Source of the DNA: an uncultured Parabacteroides sp.
GTDB taxonomy: Bacteria; Bacteroidota; Bacteroidia; Bacteroidales; Tannerellaceae
Length of the DNA: 64,000 bases
Assembly (NCBI GenBank): GCA_944325345.1
Contig: CALUZV010000008.1
Span: 78,645 to 142,644 of the forward strand
Reading direction: 5' to 3'
Shown: piece after piece, positions 54,020-63,019 of the stretch
Numbering within the stretch: the first letter of the stretch is position 1
Layout of the letters: each line of letters begins with the position of its first letter
The notes under the pieces: model-generated
What the model saw: only the letters and a program-made list of their open reading frames with translations
Databases searched by the model: none
What the model was told of the DNA's origin: nothing
Translations under genes and position numbers: made by a program

Positions 54020-54350
54020 GGTTGTCGGGAAGCAAGAATTTCTGAATTCTTCCTTCCCGACGCTCCGGGACCTGCAAGAATGGCAGATTCCGCTTTGCCG
54101 ACAGTCCAGGACCTGCAAGAGTGGCACGATCCGCTTAGCCGTCGGCCGTCGGCAAGCAAGAATGGCGCGATCCTGGCTCTCCTGGACCGTGGGCTAAAAA
54201 GATCGCGCCTCGCCGCTCTCTCCTGGACCGTGGACAAAGCGGCGCGCGGCTCGCCGTTCTCTCCTGGAGCGCGGACAAAGCGGAGAGCGGCTCTCCGCCT
54301 TCGTCTGGAGTGTGGGCTGAGCGGCGAGCGTGCGCGCTGGGCTCTCCAGA
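54020..54350. repeat. Tandem array 7, about 41-bp period (about 8 copies)
   Basis: GCAAGA words start at 54032, 54074, 54115 and 54156. CCTGGAcCGTG words start at 54181, 54222, 54263 and 54304, spacings 41. GC-rich units drift gradually along the array and include perfect palindromes such as GCGGAGAGCGGCTCTCCGC. It fills most of the 419-base gap between two minus-strand genes. Confidence 0.85.
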
Positions 54351-54358
54351 GTCGGCAG

Positions 54359-54976
54359 TTAAACCTTCAACCCCTTAATTTCTTGCTGCAGATTGTCCAG
54401 GAACCGCGCGGCGTGCGCCCCGTCCATCTGCGTATGGTGGAATTGGAAAGAAACGGTCAGCATTTGTTTCCACAGATGCCGTTTGTATTTGCCCCAAATC
54501 AGAAACGGGTTGTTGAACACGCCGCTGTACATGCCGACTGCCCCATCTATCTCATACCCGGCAAGGGCTGAGGTGCCGATGACCATACTTTCCGTCAGGT
54601 CGTGGTTCTGGCAACTCTCGGCAACTTGCTTCGTCAAGCGCAGGTAGTCGGCGTTAAACTGTTGTAAGCTATCTGAAAAGGGAATGTCGCAGGAGCTTAC
54701 CTCGCCCTCCCGATTGGCAACGATGGTGCACACGGCGAGGCTGTCGTATTGCATCAGTTTTTTGCCGACGGGAAGCAGGTAGAACTCTTTGACGCTGCTT
54801 GCAGCTCGTCCGATGCACCAGCACATCAACATATTGAACTTCAGCCCTTGCCGGCTTATCCGGACAAGGCGGGATACGTCCAAAGTCTTGAAGAAGGTAA
54901 CCATGGGCATCGGCGCGCCCATCCACATCTCGAAGGCGTATGCGCGGGTTGTGTCTTTGGGGTCTATTTCTTTCAT
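54359..54976 (-). CDS. Chloramphenicol acetyltransferase-like protein
   Basis: This 205-residue protein has the CAT fold. It starts MKEIDPKDTTRAYAFEMW. The trimer-core segment FNMLMCWCIGRAAS and the catalytic HHTQMDGAHAARFLDNL (HHxxxDG, His near residue 187) are present. CAT-like proteins include true resistance enzymes and chromosomal acyltransferases of unknown substrate. This one is in a housekeeping region with no mobile element, so resistance is not claimed. A TATCTTTG box lies at 55013-55020. Confidence 0.82.
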   Translation of the reverse strand: MKEIDPKDTTRAYAFEMWMGAPMPMVTFFKTLDVSRLVRISRQGLKFNMLMCWCIGRAASSVKEFYLLPVGKKLMQYDSLAVCTIVANREGEVSSCDIPFSDSLQQFNADYLRLTKQVAESCQNHDLTESMVIGTSALAGYEIDGAVGMYSGVFNNPFLIWGKYKRHLWKQMLTVSFQFHHTQMDGAHAARFLDNLQQEIKGLKV

Positions 54977-55012
54977 TTTGTTTATGGAAATGTATGAATA
55001 GTTTTGAGGCGG

Positions 55013-55020
55013 CAAAGATA
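55013..55020 (-). promoter_or_regulatory. -7 box TATCTTTG of the CAT-like gene
   Basis: An exact TAnnTTTG match on the minus strand, 37 bases upstream of the ATG at 54976. It also excludes the longer frame starting at 55015. Confidence 0.6.
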
Positions 55021-55081
55021 GTGCTCTTTTTGAGATTTAGAAATATAGCTATGGTTATGTAAGGATTATCGTGTCTTTTTG

Positions 55082-55112
55082 GGAAAAGCCGTTGCAGATA
55101 TACAACGGCTTT
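55082..55112 (-). terminator. Terminator after the S41 peptidase gene
   Basis: AAAGCCGTTG/CAACGGCTTT (10-bp stem, 55085-55094 with 55103-55112) continues with TTTT on the minus strand. Confidence 0.8.
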
Positions 55113-55127
55113 GGCTATACCTTTAAA

Positions 55128-56384
55128 CTATTCATAAAACTTAGTAGATGTGATGAAGTACTCTAATTTCGAGTTGGGTAAAATGAAAGATAGGAAATTG
55201 CCAAAGTAAATATTGGGGCAACCAGTTTCTCCTTTGATTTGCGCCAAACCAAATGCCTGCATTTTATGTGCAAATGTAGAAGCACCAGAGTAAGTTTTGC
55301 CATTGACAAGAATAGTGATATTGCCTCGATACAAATTAGCTTCAGTTTTATTCTCTTTGATAGGCATTTCATTTATGGTAAACAAATCTCCATCAGGAAG
55401 GCTGCAGAGCTGGGCATATAATTCTTTATGTCTTTTTCGATTGTATTCCTTAGAATCGGAGCTTATCTTTATTTGGCTTTTGGAATAAAGCGTATAATCG
55501 GGATGCGGGAAATAAGAAATAAACTTTTCAACACACTGACTTGAGCCACCGCTGTTATTACGCACGTCAATGGTTAGTTCGGATATTTGTTTGTCATTTA
55601 TATCTTTAAATACAGAATCGCAGAATTGTTCTAAGGCTGACTCTTGATAAAAATTGGGGATGAGGGTCGCTTTCGTGCAATCAGAAGAAAGCTCGTATGT
55701 GAAATCTGTAGGTTGGGAGCTCGTTTGTTTCGTTTTGATAATGCTTAAAGCCTTGCTTTGTGATATTCCATTTAATTTCTCCTCCCAGATTTTGTTTCCT
55801 CTCTTCGCTTTGAACGTATAAGATTCGCCCCATTGATATAAATACCAAAACAGAGGGGACAGGTAAGATTGTACGGTATTTTCTTTAATAGCATTTCCTT
55901 TCTCGGAGGCAAACAAACTGTACATCCTATTAAGAATGTCCTTTGAGCTAATGCCGTTTATGCTGAGGATTGTATCTCCGGTAGCTATTTGCGTGTTCAC
56001 CATAGGATAATCTACAATAAACACATTTTCTGTTACTTTGATTCGTAATGGCATGGTATTGCCATCATTTTGTACATAGGCGATGAGTTCTTCTGTCATC
56101 GGAGGTAGCATCATGCTATGTCCATCTTTAATGTTTGCTATAAAGGGAGCAACCTTAAGATAGAAATCAGCTATTTTCGTGGAATCGGTAAAAGACGCTC
56201 TTATTTGAGATTTTTTAGCGTTGTATTCGTCTTTAGTTTGGTATAGGAACAAATCCGGATGGACGTGTTCTAATTTCTCACATAATGTGTCAAAGTCAGC
56301 ATATTGCTGTTCTTTATTTAATCTCTGCCCAAAGGCGGGGAAAAATATAGAGGTAAGGAATAGAAATAAGATTAGAGATTTCAT
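55128..56384 (-). CDS. S41-family peptidase, secreted
   Basis: This 418-residue protein has a Sec signal peptide (residues 1-19, FPAFGQ). An N-terminal helical domain (about 20-100) is followed by a PDZ-like part (VNTQIATGDTILSINGISSKDIL) and the S41 tail-specific-protease domain, with LTIDVRNNSGGSS and nucleophile Ser in NGKTYSGASTFAHKM. DNA is clearly more AT-rich than the genes on either side, which suggests acquisition. Bacteroidetes carry many such stand-alone S41 proteins; the substrate is unknown. Confidence 0.87.
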   Translation of the reverse strand: MKSLILFLFLTSIFFPAFGQRLNKEQQYADFDTLCEKLEHVHPDLFLYQTKDEYNAKKSQIRASFTDSTKIADFYLKVAPFIANIKDGHSMMLPPMTEELIAYVQNDGNTMPLRIKVTENVFIVDYPMVNTQIATGDTILSINGISSKDILNRMYSLFASEKGNAIKENTVQSYLSPLFWYLYQWGESYTFKAKRGNKIWEEKLNGISQSKALSIIKTKQTSSQPTDFTYELSSDCTKATLIPNFYQESALEQFCDSVFKDINDKQISELTIDVRNNSGGSSQCVEKFISYFPHPDYTLYSKSQIKISSDSKEYNRKRHKELYAQLCSLPDGDLFTINEMPIKENKTEANLYRGNITILVNGKTYSGASTFAHKMQAFGLAQIKGETGCPNIYFGNFLSFILPNSKLEYFITSTKFYE

Positions 56385-56444
56385 ATTGTAGGCTTTATGA
56401 ATTGGGATACTGGGTTCTTTTATAAATTTAGGCTATTTGAATTT

Positions 56445-56490
56445 TCGCCGCACTCCAGTTTTTCAATAACTGAAATGCGGCGAGATTTTT
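56445..56490. repeat. Hairpin downstream of carB
   Basis: TCGCCGCA (56445-56452) pairs with TGCGGCGA (56476-56483), with an inner CAGTT/AACTG stem. The T run lies on the plus side, so it is only a possible terminator for carB on the minus strand. Confidence 0.6.
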
Positions 56491-56542
56491 TATGAAAACT
56501 TAGAAGGAAAATGCAAGAACGAATGAATTCTTCATTCCTCAT

Positions 56543-59500
56543 TTATTTGTATTCGTTCCAGCTCTTAATCTGAATATCGTCCATCGTCAGCGTGCAGAAC
56601 GCTTTGATGAAGGCGCTGGCGAGGCGGGCATTCGTGATGAGCGGGATGTTGAGGTCGATGGCGGCGCGGCGAATCTTGTAGCCGTTGGTCAATTCGCCGG
56701 CCGAGAGGTCGCGCGGGATATTGACTACCATGTCGATTTTACGCTCGTGCAACATCTTGAGTGCCTGCGGTTCCATGCCCTCTTCGCTGGGCCAGTAAAC
56801 CAAGGTGCTGGGGATGCCGTTTTCTTGCAGGAAGCGGTGCGTGCCGCCCGTGGCGTAGAGGTTGTAGCCCTTGTCGGCCAGCAAGCGGGCCGCGTCGAGC
56901 ATCGCCACCTTCTGTTTGGCGGAACCTGTCGAAAGCAGGATGTTTTTCTCCGGGATGCGCAGGCCCACGGAGAGCATACTCTTTAGGATGGCTTCGGAAA
57001 CGTCGTCGCCGATGCAGCCGACTTCGCCGGTCGAGGTCATATCGACGCCCAGCACCGGGTCCGCCTTTTGCAAGCGGTTGAAGGAGAACTGCGAGGCCTT
57101 GATGCCCACGTAGTCGAGGTCGAACTCGTTCTTGTGCGGCTTCTCGACGGGGAGGCCGAGCATGATGCGGGTCGCCAACTCGATAAAGTTAATCTTCAGC
57201 ACCTTCGAGACGAAGGGGAAGCTGCGTGACGCGCGGAGGTTGCACTCGATGACCTTGATTTCGTTGCCCTTCGCGAGATACTGGATGTTGAAGGGGCCGG
57301 AGATGTTCAATTCCTTGGCAATCTGCCGGCTGATGCGCTTGATGCGGCGTACGGTCTCGACGTAGAGCTTCTGGGCGGGGAACTGAATCGTGGCGTCGCC
57401 CGAGTGGACACCGGCAAATTCGATGTGCTCGCTGATGGCGTACATGATGATTTCGCCCTTGTCGGCCACGGCATCCATCTCGACTTCCTTGGAGTGTTCG
57501 ATGAACTGGCTGACAACCACCGGATGTTTCTTCGAGACGTTGGCGGCGAGGCGGAGGAACCGCTCCAGCTCTTCCTGGTTCGAGCAGACGTTCATCGCGG
57601 CTCCGCTCAGCACGTAGCTGGGGCGCACAAGTACCGGGAAGCCAACCTCCTGCACAAACTCGTTGATGTCTTCCATCGACGACAGCTCCTTCCAGCGGGG
57701 CTGGTCCACGCCGATGCGGTCCAGCATGGCAGAGAACTTCTCGCGGTCTTCGGCGTTGTCGATGCTTTTAGCCGTGGTACCGAGGATATTGACGTGCTGC
57801 TCGTCGAGGCGCATGGCGAGGTTGTTGGGAATCTGTCCGCCGGTCGAGACGATGACGCCGTGCGGGTTCTCAAGCTCGAGGATATCCATGACGCGTTCGA
57901 AGGTAAGCTCGTCGAAGTAGAGGCGGTCGCACATGTCGTAGTCCGTCGATACCGTCTCCGGATTGTAGTTGATCATCACCGAGCGCCAGCCCTCCTTGCG
58001 AATCGTGTTCAGCGCCTGCACGCCGCACCAGTCGAACTCCACAGAGCTTCCGATGCGATAGGCACCCGAGCCGAGGACGACGATGGAGCGGTGGTCGCCC
58101 AAGTAGGTAACGTCGTTTTCCGTTCCGCTGTAAGTCAGGTAGAGGTAGTTCGTCTGGGCAGGATATTCTGCGGCGAGCGTATCTATCTGCTTGACGACAG
58201 GCGTGATGCCCCGGTATTTTCTGTCCTGGCGAACCTGCAGCGAGGCGCGTTCGGCGTCTTCCATCTTCTCTTTGTAAATGGCACGGGCGATTTGGAAGTC
58301 GGAGAAACCCTGCACCTTGGCGCGGCGCATCAGTTCGTCGGAAATCTCCTGAATCTTCGAGCAGGCTTCCAGCTCGTTGGCCGTGTTGATGATATTGTAG
58401 AGCTTCTGGAGGAACCAGCGGTCGATTTTCGTCAGTTCGTGAATCTGGTCGATGGTGTAGCCCGCGCGGAACGCCTTCGAGATGACGAAGATGCGGCGGT
58501 CGGTCGGCTCGCGCAGGGCCTTGTCGATGTCGGGGATAACCAGTTCTTTGTTCTCCACGAATCCGTGCATCCCTTGCCCAATCATACGCAAGCCCTTCTG
58601 GATAGCTTCCTCGAAGGTGCGGCCGATAGCCATGACCTCGCCCACAGACTTCATGCTTGAGCCCAGCTCTCTATCTACCCCGTGGAATTTACCCAAGTCC
58701 CAGCGCGGGATTTTGCAAACCACATAGTCAAGGGCAGGCTCGAAGAACGCGCTTGTCGTCTTCGTTACCGAGTTCTTCAAGTCGAAGAGGCCGTAGCCCA
58801 AGCCCAGCTTGGCAGCGACAAACGCCAGCGGGTAGCCCGTCGCCTTCGAAGCCAAAGCCGAAGAGCGGGAGAGGCGGGCGTTCACCTCGATGACACGATA
58901 GTCCTCCGACTCCGGGTCGTAGGCATACTGCACGTTGCATTCGCCCACGATGCCGATGTGGCGGATGATGCGGATGGCCAGCTCGCGGAGCTTGTGGTAG
59001 TCGGTGTTGGAGAGGGTCTGCGACGGCGCAATCACGATACTCTCGCCGGTATGGATGCCCAGCGGGTCGAAGTTCTCCATGTTGCAGACCGTGATGCAGT
59101 TGTCGAAGCGGTCGCGCACCACCTCGTATTCCACTTCCTTCCAGCCCTTCAGACTCTTCTCGACCAAGACCTGTGGGGAGAAGGAGAAGGCTTTTTCCGC
59201 CAGCACGTTCAACTCTTCTTCGTTGTCGCAGAAGCCGGAACCCAAGCCACCGAGAGCATACGCCGCGCGGATAATCACCGGATAGCCCAGTTCGGCAGCA
59301 GCCCGGCGCGCATCGGCAATATTCTCGACCGCCTCGCTTTTAATCGTCTTCACCTGTATCTCGTCGAGCTTCTTGACAAACAGCTCGCGGTCTTCCGTAT
59401 CCATGATGGCCTGCACCGGTGTGCCCAGTACCCGGACGTTGTATTTCTCCAAGACACCGCTCTGGTAGAGTGCCACGCCGCAGTTCAACGCCGTCTGCCC

Positions 59501-59767
59501 ACCGAACGCCAATAGGATACCGTCGGGACGTTCCTTGGCGATTACTTTTTCCACGAAGAAAGGGGTAACGGGCAGGAAGTAAACCGTATCCGCCACACCT
59601 TCGGAGGTCTGCACGGTCGCGATGTTCGGGTTGATAAGGACCGTCTGGATGCCTTCTTCCCGAATCGCCTTCAACGCTTGCGAGCCGGAGTAGTCGAACT
59701 CGCCGGCCTCGCCTATCTTTAATGCGCCTGAACCTAATATCAGGACTTTCTTTATCTCATCTTTCAT
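56543..59767 (-). CDS. carB: Carbamoyl-phosphate synthase large subunit
   Basis: This 1074-residue enzyme builds carbamoyl phosphate from ammonia, bicarbonate and two ATP for pyrimidines and arginine. It shows the duplicated ATP-grasp layout: the first half starts with KKVLILGSGALKIGEAGEFDYSG, the second has SIVVLGSGAYRIGSSVEFDWC. An oligomerisation domain lies between them, and the C-terminal MGS-like allosteric domain (about 940-1074) contains LYATGGTHRFLQENGI. Length is normal. It follows carA after 109 bases that contain a triple hairpin. Confidence 0.97.
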   Translation of the reverse strand: MKDEIKKVLILGSGALKIGEAGEFDYSGSQALKAIREEGIQTVLINPNIATVQTSEGVADTVYFLPVTPFFVEKVIAKERPDGILLAFGGQTALNCGVALYQSGVLEKYNVRVLGTPVQAIMDTEDRELFVKKLDEIQVKTIKSEAVENIADARRAAAELGYPVIIRAAYALGGLGSGFCDNEEELNVLAEKAFSFSPQVLVEKSLKGWKEVEYEVVRDRFDNCITVCNMENFDPLGIHTGESIVIAPSQTLSNTDYHKLRELAIRIIRHIGIVGECNVQYAYDPESEDYRVIEVNARLSRSSALASKATGYPLAFVAAKLGLGYGLFDLKNSVTKTTSAFFEPALDYVVCKIPRWDLGKFHGVDRELGSSMKSVGEVMAIGRTFEEAIQKGLRMIGQGMHGFVENKELVIPDIDKALREPTDRRIFVISKAFRAGYTIDQIHELTKIDRWFLQKLYNIINTANELEACSKIQEISDELMRRAKVQGFSDFQIARAIYKEKMEDAERASLQVRQDRKYRGITPVVKQIDTLAAEYPAQTNYLYLTYSGTENDVTYLGDHRSIVVLGSGAYRIGSSVEFDWCGVQALNTIRKEGWRSVMINYNPETVSTDYDMCDRLYFDELTFERVMDILELENPHGVIVSTGGQIPNNLAMRLDEQHVNILGTTAKSIDNAEDREKFSAMLDRIGVDQPRWKELSSMEDINEFVQEVGFPVLVRPSYVLSGAAMNVCSNQEELERFLRLAANVSKKHPVVVSQFIEHSKEVEMDAVADKGEIIMYAISEHIEFAGVHSGDATIQFPAQKLYVETVRRIKRISRQIAKELNISGPFNIQYLAKGNEIKVIECNLRASRSFPFVSKVLKINFIELATRIMLGLPVEKPHKNEFDLDYVGIKASQFSFNRLQKADPVLGVDMTSTGEVGCIGDDVSEAILKSMLSVGLRIPEKNILLSTGSAKQKVAMLDAARLLADKGYNLYATGGTHRFLQENGIPSTLVYWPSEEGMEPQALKMLHERKIDMVVNIPRDLSAGELTNGYKIRRAAIDLNIPLITNARLASAFIKAFCTLTMDDIQIKSWNEYK

Positions 59768-59804
59768 TGCTATTCGTATTTATTTTGACTTGTAATGTTA
59801 GCGG

Positions 59805-59876
59805 AACCTCGCCGCCCACTCGGGCGGCTCACCTCCGCCTTCTCGGGCGGCACTGTCCCGCCCACTCGGGCGGCTC
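59805..59876. repeat. Triple CGCCCnCTCGGGCGG hairpin, 23-bp period, between carA and carB
   Basis: CGGGCGG ends three successive hairpins at 59821, 59844 and 59867 (period 23). Each is CCGCCCACT-CGGGCGG or a variant. The array directly follows the carA stop and precedes carB in the transcript. Confidence 0.85.
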
Positions 59877-61031
59877 TTACAATAATTTGGCAAAGCGATC
59901 GAACATGAAGTCCGTATCCGTCGGTCCGCTGCACGCCTCGGGGTGGAACTGCGACGAGAAGAAAGGCTTCGTCTTGTGCCGGATGCCCTCGTTTGTCCCG
60001 TCGTTCATATTGATGAAGAGCGGTTCCCAGTCGGCGCCGAGCGTCTCGCTGTCCACGGCATAGCCATGATTCTGGGATGTGATGAAGCAATGCTCCGAAC
60101 CGACCATGCGCACTGGCTGATTGTGGCTCCGGTGTCCGTACTTCAGTTTGTAGATGGAGGCACCGCCAGCCTTTGCCAAAAGCTGGTTGCCCATGCAGAT
60201 GCCGCAGATAGGACGGTCGCCGGCAAGCGCTTTGCGGATGTTTTGTACGGCAGCGTCGCAGGTATCGGGGTCGCCCGGACCGTTGCTGAGGAAGAGACCG
60301 TCGTAGTCCAAGTGGTTGAAGTCGTAGTTCCAAGGCACGCGGACGACCATGAGGTTCCGCTTCAGAAGGCTGCGGATGATGTTGTGCTTGACGCCGCAGT
60401 CGAGGAGCACAACCTTTTTCTTCAATTGACAATTGAGAATTGACAATTGAGAATTGAGAGTTTCTGCCGGAGTATCGATGCCGAAGGAATGGCTTTCTTC
60501 GCCGGAATATACCAAGATATCCTTGCATGACACCTTATCTACATAATTAACTTCTCCATAATTGTCCATTGTCAATTCTCCATTGTCCATTCCCTCGATT
60601 TCGATTCTTCCCATCATCACCCCATGCTCGCGGAGTTTCTTCGTCAGCGCGCGGGTATCGATGCCATAGATGCCGGGGATATGTTCCTCTTTGAGCCAGT
60701 CGCCGAGGCTGCACTGCGCGTTCCAGTGGCTATATTCGCGGCTATAATCGCTGATGATGATAGCTTCGGCATGAATCTTCTCGCTTTCCATGAAGGTAGA
60801 GAGGCCGTTCGGCTGGAAGGTGCGCGGCGGGACACCGTAGTTGCCAATCAAAGGGTAAGTCAAGACCATCAACTGTCCGGCGTAGGAAGGGTCGGTCAAG
60901 CTCTCCGGATAGCCCGTCATTGCGGTATTGAAAACCACTTCGCCGGCCACCGGCTTCTCATAACCGAAAGAATACCCTCGGAACGTCGTCCCGTCGTCGA
61001 GGATTAAAGTAGCGATTCTGTCTGTTTGCAT
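59877..61031 (-). CDS. carA: Carbamoyl-phosphate synthase small subunit with repeat-derived insertions
   Basis: This 384-residue glutaminase subunit passes ammonia to CarB. The N-terminal domain (ILDDGTTFRGYSFG, GVPPRTFQPNG, GIDTRALTKKLREHG) and the class I amidotransferase domain (VVLLDCGVKHNIIRSLL, catalytic Cys in CGICMGNQLLA, NHGYAVD, FHPEA) are intact. In the linker between them, two stretches (MDNGELTMDN near residue 150, and LNSQLSILNCQ near residue 195) are encoded by the dispersed AATTGTCAATTGTCC simple repeat. Relatives have a short linker here, from memory. It lies 12 bases after purF. Confidence 0.95.
   Translation of the reverse strand: MQTDRIATLILDDGTTFRGYSFGYEKPVAGEVVFNTAMTGYPESLTDPSYAGQLMVLTYPLIGNYGVPPRTFQPNGLSTFMESEKIHAEAIIISDYSREYSHWNAQCSLGDWLKEEHIPGIYGIDTRALTKKLREHGVMMGRIEIEGMDNGELTMDNYGEVNYVDKVSCKDILVYSGEESHSFGIDTPAETLNSQLSILNCQLKKKVVLLDCGVKHNIIRSLLKRNLMVVRVPWNYDFNHLDYDGLFLSNGPGDPDTCDAAVQNIRKALAGDRPICGICMGNQLLAKAGGASIYKLKYGHRSHNQPVRMVGSEHCFITSQNHGYAVDSETLGADWEPLFINMNDGTNEGIRHKTKPFFSSQFHPEACSGPTDTDFMFDRFAKLL
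60421..60461. repeat. Family-C simple repeat inside carA (copy 1)
   Basis: Repeated CAATTGA/GAATTGA words identical to those in the 4378-4492 cluster. It is translated in frame as NSQLSILNCQL. Confidence 0.8.
60555..60592. repeat. Family-C simple repeat inside carA (copy 2)
   Basis: AATTGTCCATTGTCAATTC and ATTGTCCATT words, translated in frame as MDNGELTMDNYG. Confidence 0.78.
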
Positions 61032-61043
61032 ATTGTTCGTGTA

Positions 61044-62921
61044 TTAATATTCCTCATCCATATAATTTATAAATGCTTGATTGACCAGCCGCACGCCGCC
61101 CGGCGTCGGATAGTCGCCCGAGAAGTACCAGTCGCCCGGGTGATTGGGGCAAGAGGCGTGCAGTCCTTCGAGCGTCTGATAGACAATCTCGATTTGGGCA
61201 CACGTCCCCTCGGGCGTCAGCAGTTCGGCCATCTTCCGGGATATCTCCGCGTCGGAGAAGGGAGCGTAGATAGCCTTCACGCAATTCTCTTCCGACGAGC
61301 GGTGCTCCTCTTGCAATCTCTTTATCTTCTGGTAAGTATCCGTCAGCACGTGTTCCATTCCCCGCTCTTTCAGCAAGGCTACGGCGGCTTTGAAGGCGAT
61401 GAACTCATTCATCCGCGACATATCGATGCCGTAGTAATCCGGATAGCGGACCTGCGGCGACGACGAAAGGATGACAATCTTCTTCGGGTGCAGGCGGTCG
61501 AGTATCCCGATGATGCTCTGCCGCAAGGTCGTCCCGCGCACGATGCTGTCATCGATGACTACCAGATTGTCGGTATAGGGATTGATGCTGCCGTAGGTGA
61601 TGTCGTAAACGTGGGCAGCCAAGTCGTTGCGGCTATTCCCCTCGGCGATGAAGGTGCGCAACTTGATGTCTTTGATGGCGACCTTCTCCGTCCGGACGCG
61701 CATGGAAAGTATCTGCTCCAGCTCGTCTTCCGAGATGCGGTGGCTATGGTCGGCTATCCACGACTTCTTCAGGCCGTTCAGATAGTAGTTCAAGCCTTCC
61801 TGCAAGCCGAAGTAGGCGACTTCCGCCGTATTCGGGATGAAGGAAAAGACCGTATGGTTCAAATCGTTGTCGATGGCGCGGAGTACCGCCGGCACCAGCC
61901 TTTCCCCCAACTGCTTCCGCTCGCGGTAAATATCCATGTCGCTGCCCCGCGAGAAATAGATGCGCTCGAACGAGCACGCCTTGTTCTCTTTCGGCTCCAC
62001 GATTTGGCTCGTATGCCATTCGCCCCGCTTATTGACCAAGAGGGCTTCTCCCCGGTTCAGTTCCTTGATGTCCCACGCATGGACGTTCATCACGGTCTGG
62101 ATGACCGGGCGTTCGGAGGCGACCACCACGATTTCCTCATCGGCGTAATAGAAGGCCGGACGGATGCCCCACGGGTCGCGCACGGTAAACATCTCGCCGC
62201 TCCCGGTCAGTCCGCAGATGACAAAGCCGCCGTCCCACGTCGGCACGCAGCGCGTCAGCACCTTCGACAAGTCGATTCTATCCTCAATAGCCTTCGTAAT
62301 CTCAATACCTTGCAAGCCCTCGGCTTCGCTGGCGGCGTAGAGCTTCTCCACTTCGCGGTCGAGGCGGTGCCCCACCTGCTCGAGCATGATATAGGTGTCG
62401 GCATATTTGCGCGGATGCTGTCCCATCGCCGTGATGTCGCGGAAAAGTTCGTCCACGTTTGTCAGATTGAAATTCCCGCAAAGGGCTAAGTTTTTGACGC
62501 GCCAGTTGTTGCGCCGCAAGAAAGGATGAATATAGGAAAGCCCGGATTTCCCGGTCGTGCTGTATCGGAGATGTCCCATATATAACTCTCCGGCAAAAGG
62601 AAGGTTGGCTTTGGCAAAGAAGGGATCGTTTAACTGCTCGGGAGACAAGTCCTTGTAATGGGAGTGGACGGTCGAGAATATCTCGGTTATCGCCCCGGCC
62701 CCTTGCGCCCGTTCACGAAACATATATTCCTCACCGGCATTCGCCTGTAGCTTTACGCAAGCCAGTCCGGCGCCTTCCTGCCCACGGTTATGTTGCTTTT
62801 CCATCAGGAGATAGAGCTTGTTCAGCCCGTACATCCACGTGCCGTATTTCTCGTGGTAGTACTCCAGCGGTTTCAGCAAGCGCACCATGGCAACGCCACA
62901 TTCGTGCTTTAATATTTCCAT
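61044..62921 (-). CDS. purF: Amidophosphoribosyltransferase
   Basis: This 625-residue enzyme catalyses the first committed step of purine synthesis (PRPP plus glutamine). The start at 62921 gives MEILKHECGVAMV: a short propeptide would be removed to leave the nucleophile Cys8 at the N-terminus. The Ntn glutaminase domain (YMGHLRYSTTGKSG, CGNFNLTN, RDPWGIRPAFY) is followed by the PRPP-binding domain (NLVVIDDSIVRGTTLRQS). It is longer than the 470-510 residues common in other bacteria; the extra C-terminal part (about 510-625) is typical of this Bacteroidetes form. It heads the purF-carA-carB transcript. Confidence 0.92.
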   Translation of the reverse strand: MEILKHECGVAMVRLLKPLEYYHEKYGTWMYGLNKLYLLMEKQHNRGQEGAGLACVKLQANAGEEYMFRERAQGAGAITEIFSTVHSHYKDLSPEQLNDPFFAKANLPFAGELYMGHLRYSTTGKSGLSYIHPFLRRNNWRVKNLALCGNFNLTNVDELFRDITAMGQHPRKYADTYIMLEQVGHRLDREVEKLYAASEAEGLQGIEITKAIEDRIDLSKVLTRCVPTWDGGFVICGLTGSGEMFTVRDPWGIRPAFYYADEEIVVVASERPVIQTVMNVHAWDIKELNRGEALLVNKRGEWHTSQIVEPKENKACSFERIYFSRGSDMDIYRERKQLGERLVPAVLRAIDNDLNHTVFSFIPNTAEVAYFGLQEGLNYYLNGLKKSWIADHSHRISEDELEQILSMRVRTEKVAIKDIKLRTFIAEGNSRNDLAAHVYDITYGSINPYTDNLVVIDDSIVRGTTLRQSIIGILDRLHPKKIVILSSSPQVRYPDYYGIDMSRMNEFIAFKAAVALLKERGMEHVLTDTYQKIKRLQEEHRSSEENCVKAIYAPFSDAEISRKMAELLTPEGTCAQIEIVYQTLEGLHASCPNHPGDWYFSGDYPTPGGVRLVNQAFINYMDEEY

Positions 62922-62942
62922 ATTGTCAAGTTTAATTGGGCG

Positions 62943-62950
62943 CAAAGATA
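62943..62950 (-). promoter_or_regulatory. -7 box TATCTTTG of purF-carA-carB
   Basis: An exact TAnnTTTG match on the minus strand, 22 bases upstream of the chosen purF ATG; it supports 62921 over 62945 as the start. Confidence 0.6.
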
Positions 62951-63019
62951 CGAGGATTCGGACTATCGGAATATCCCCGCTTTCGAAAATATTATTTATT
63001 TAACACCCGGGAAATACTT

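Noticed and set aside
54359..54976. Acquired chloramphenicol resistance gene
   Set aside because: CAT fold and HHxxxDG motif are present, but chromosomal CAT-like proteins often lack this activity and no mobile element is near.
61026..62489. 487-residue plus-strand frame inside purF
   Set aside because: A shadow of the real minus-strand gene.
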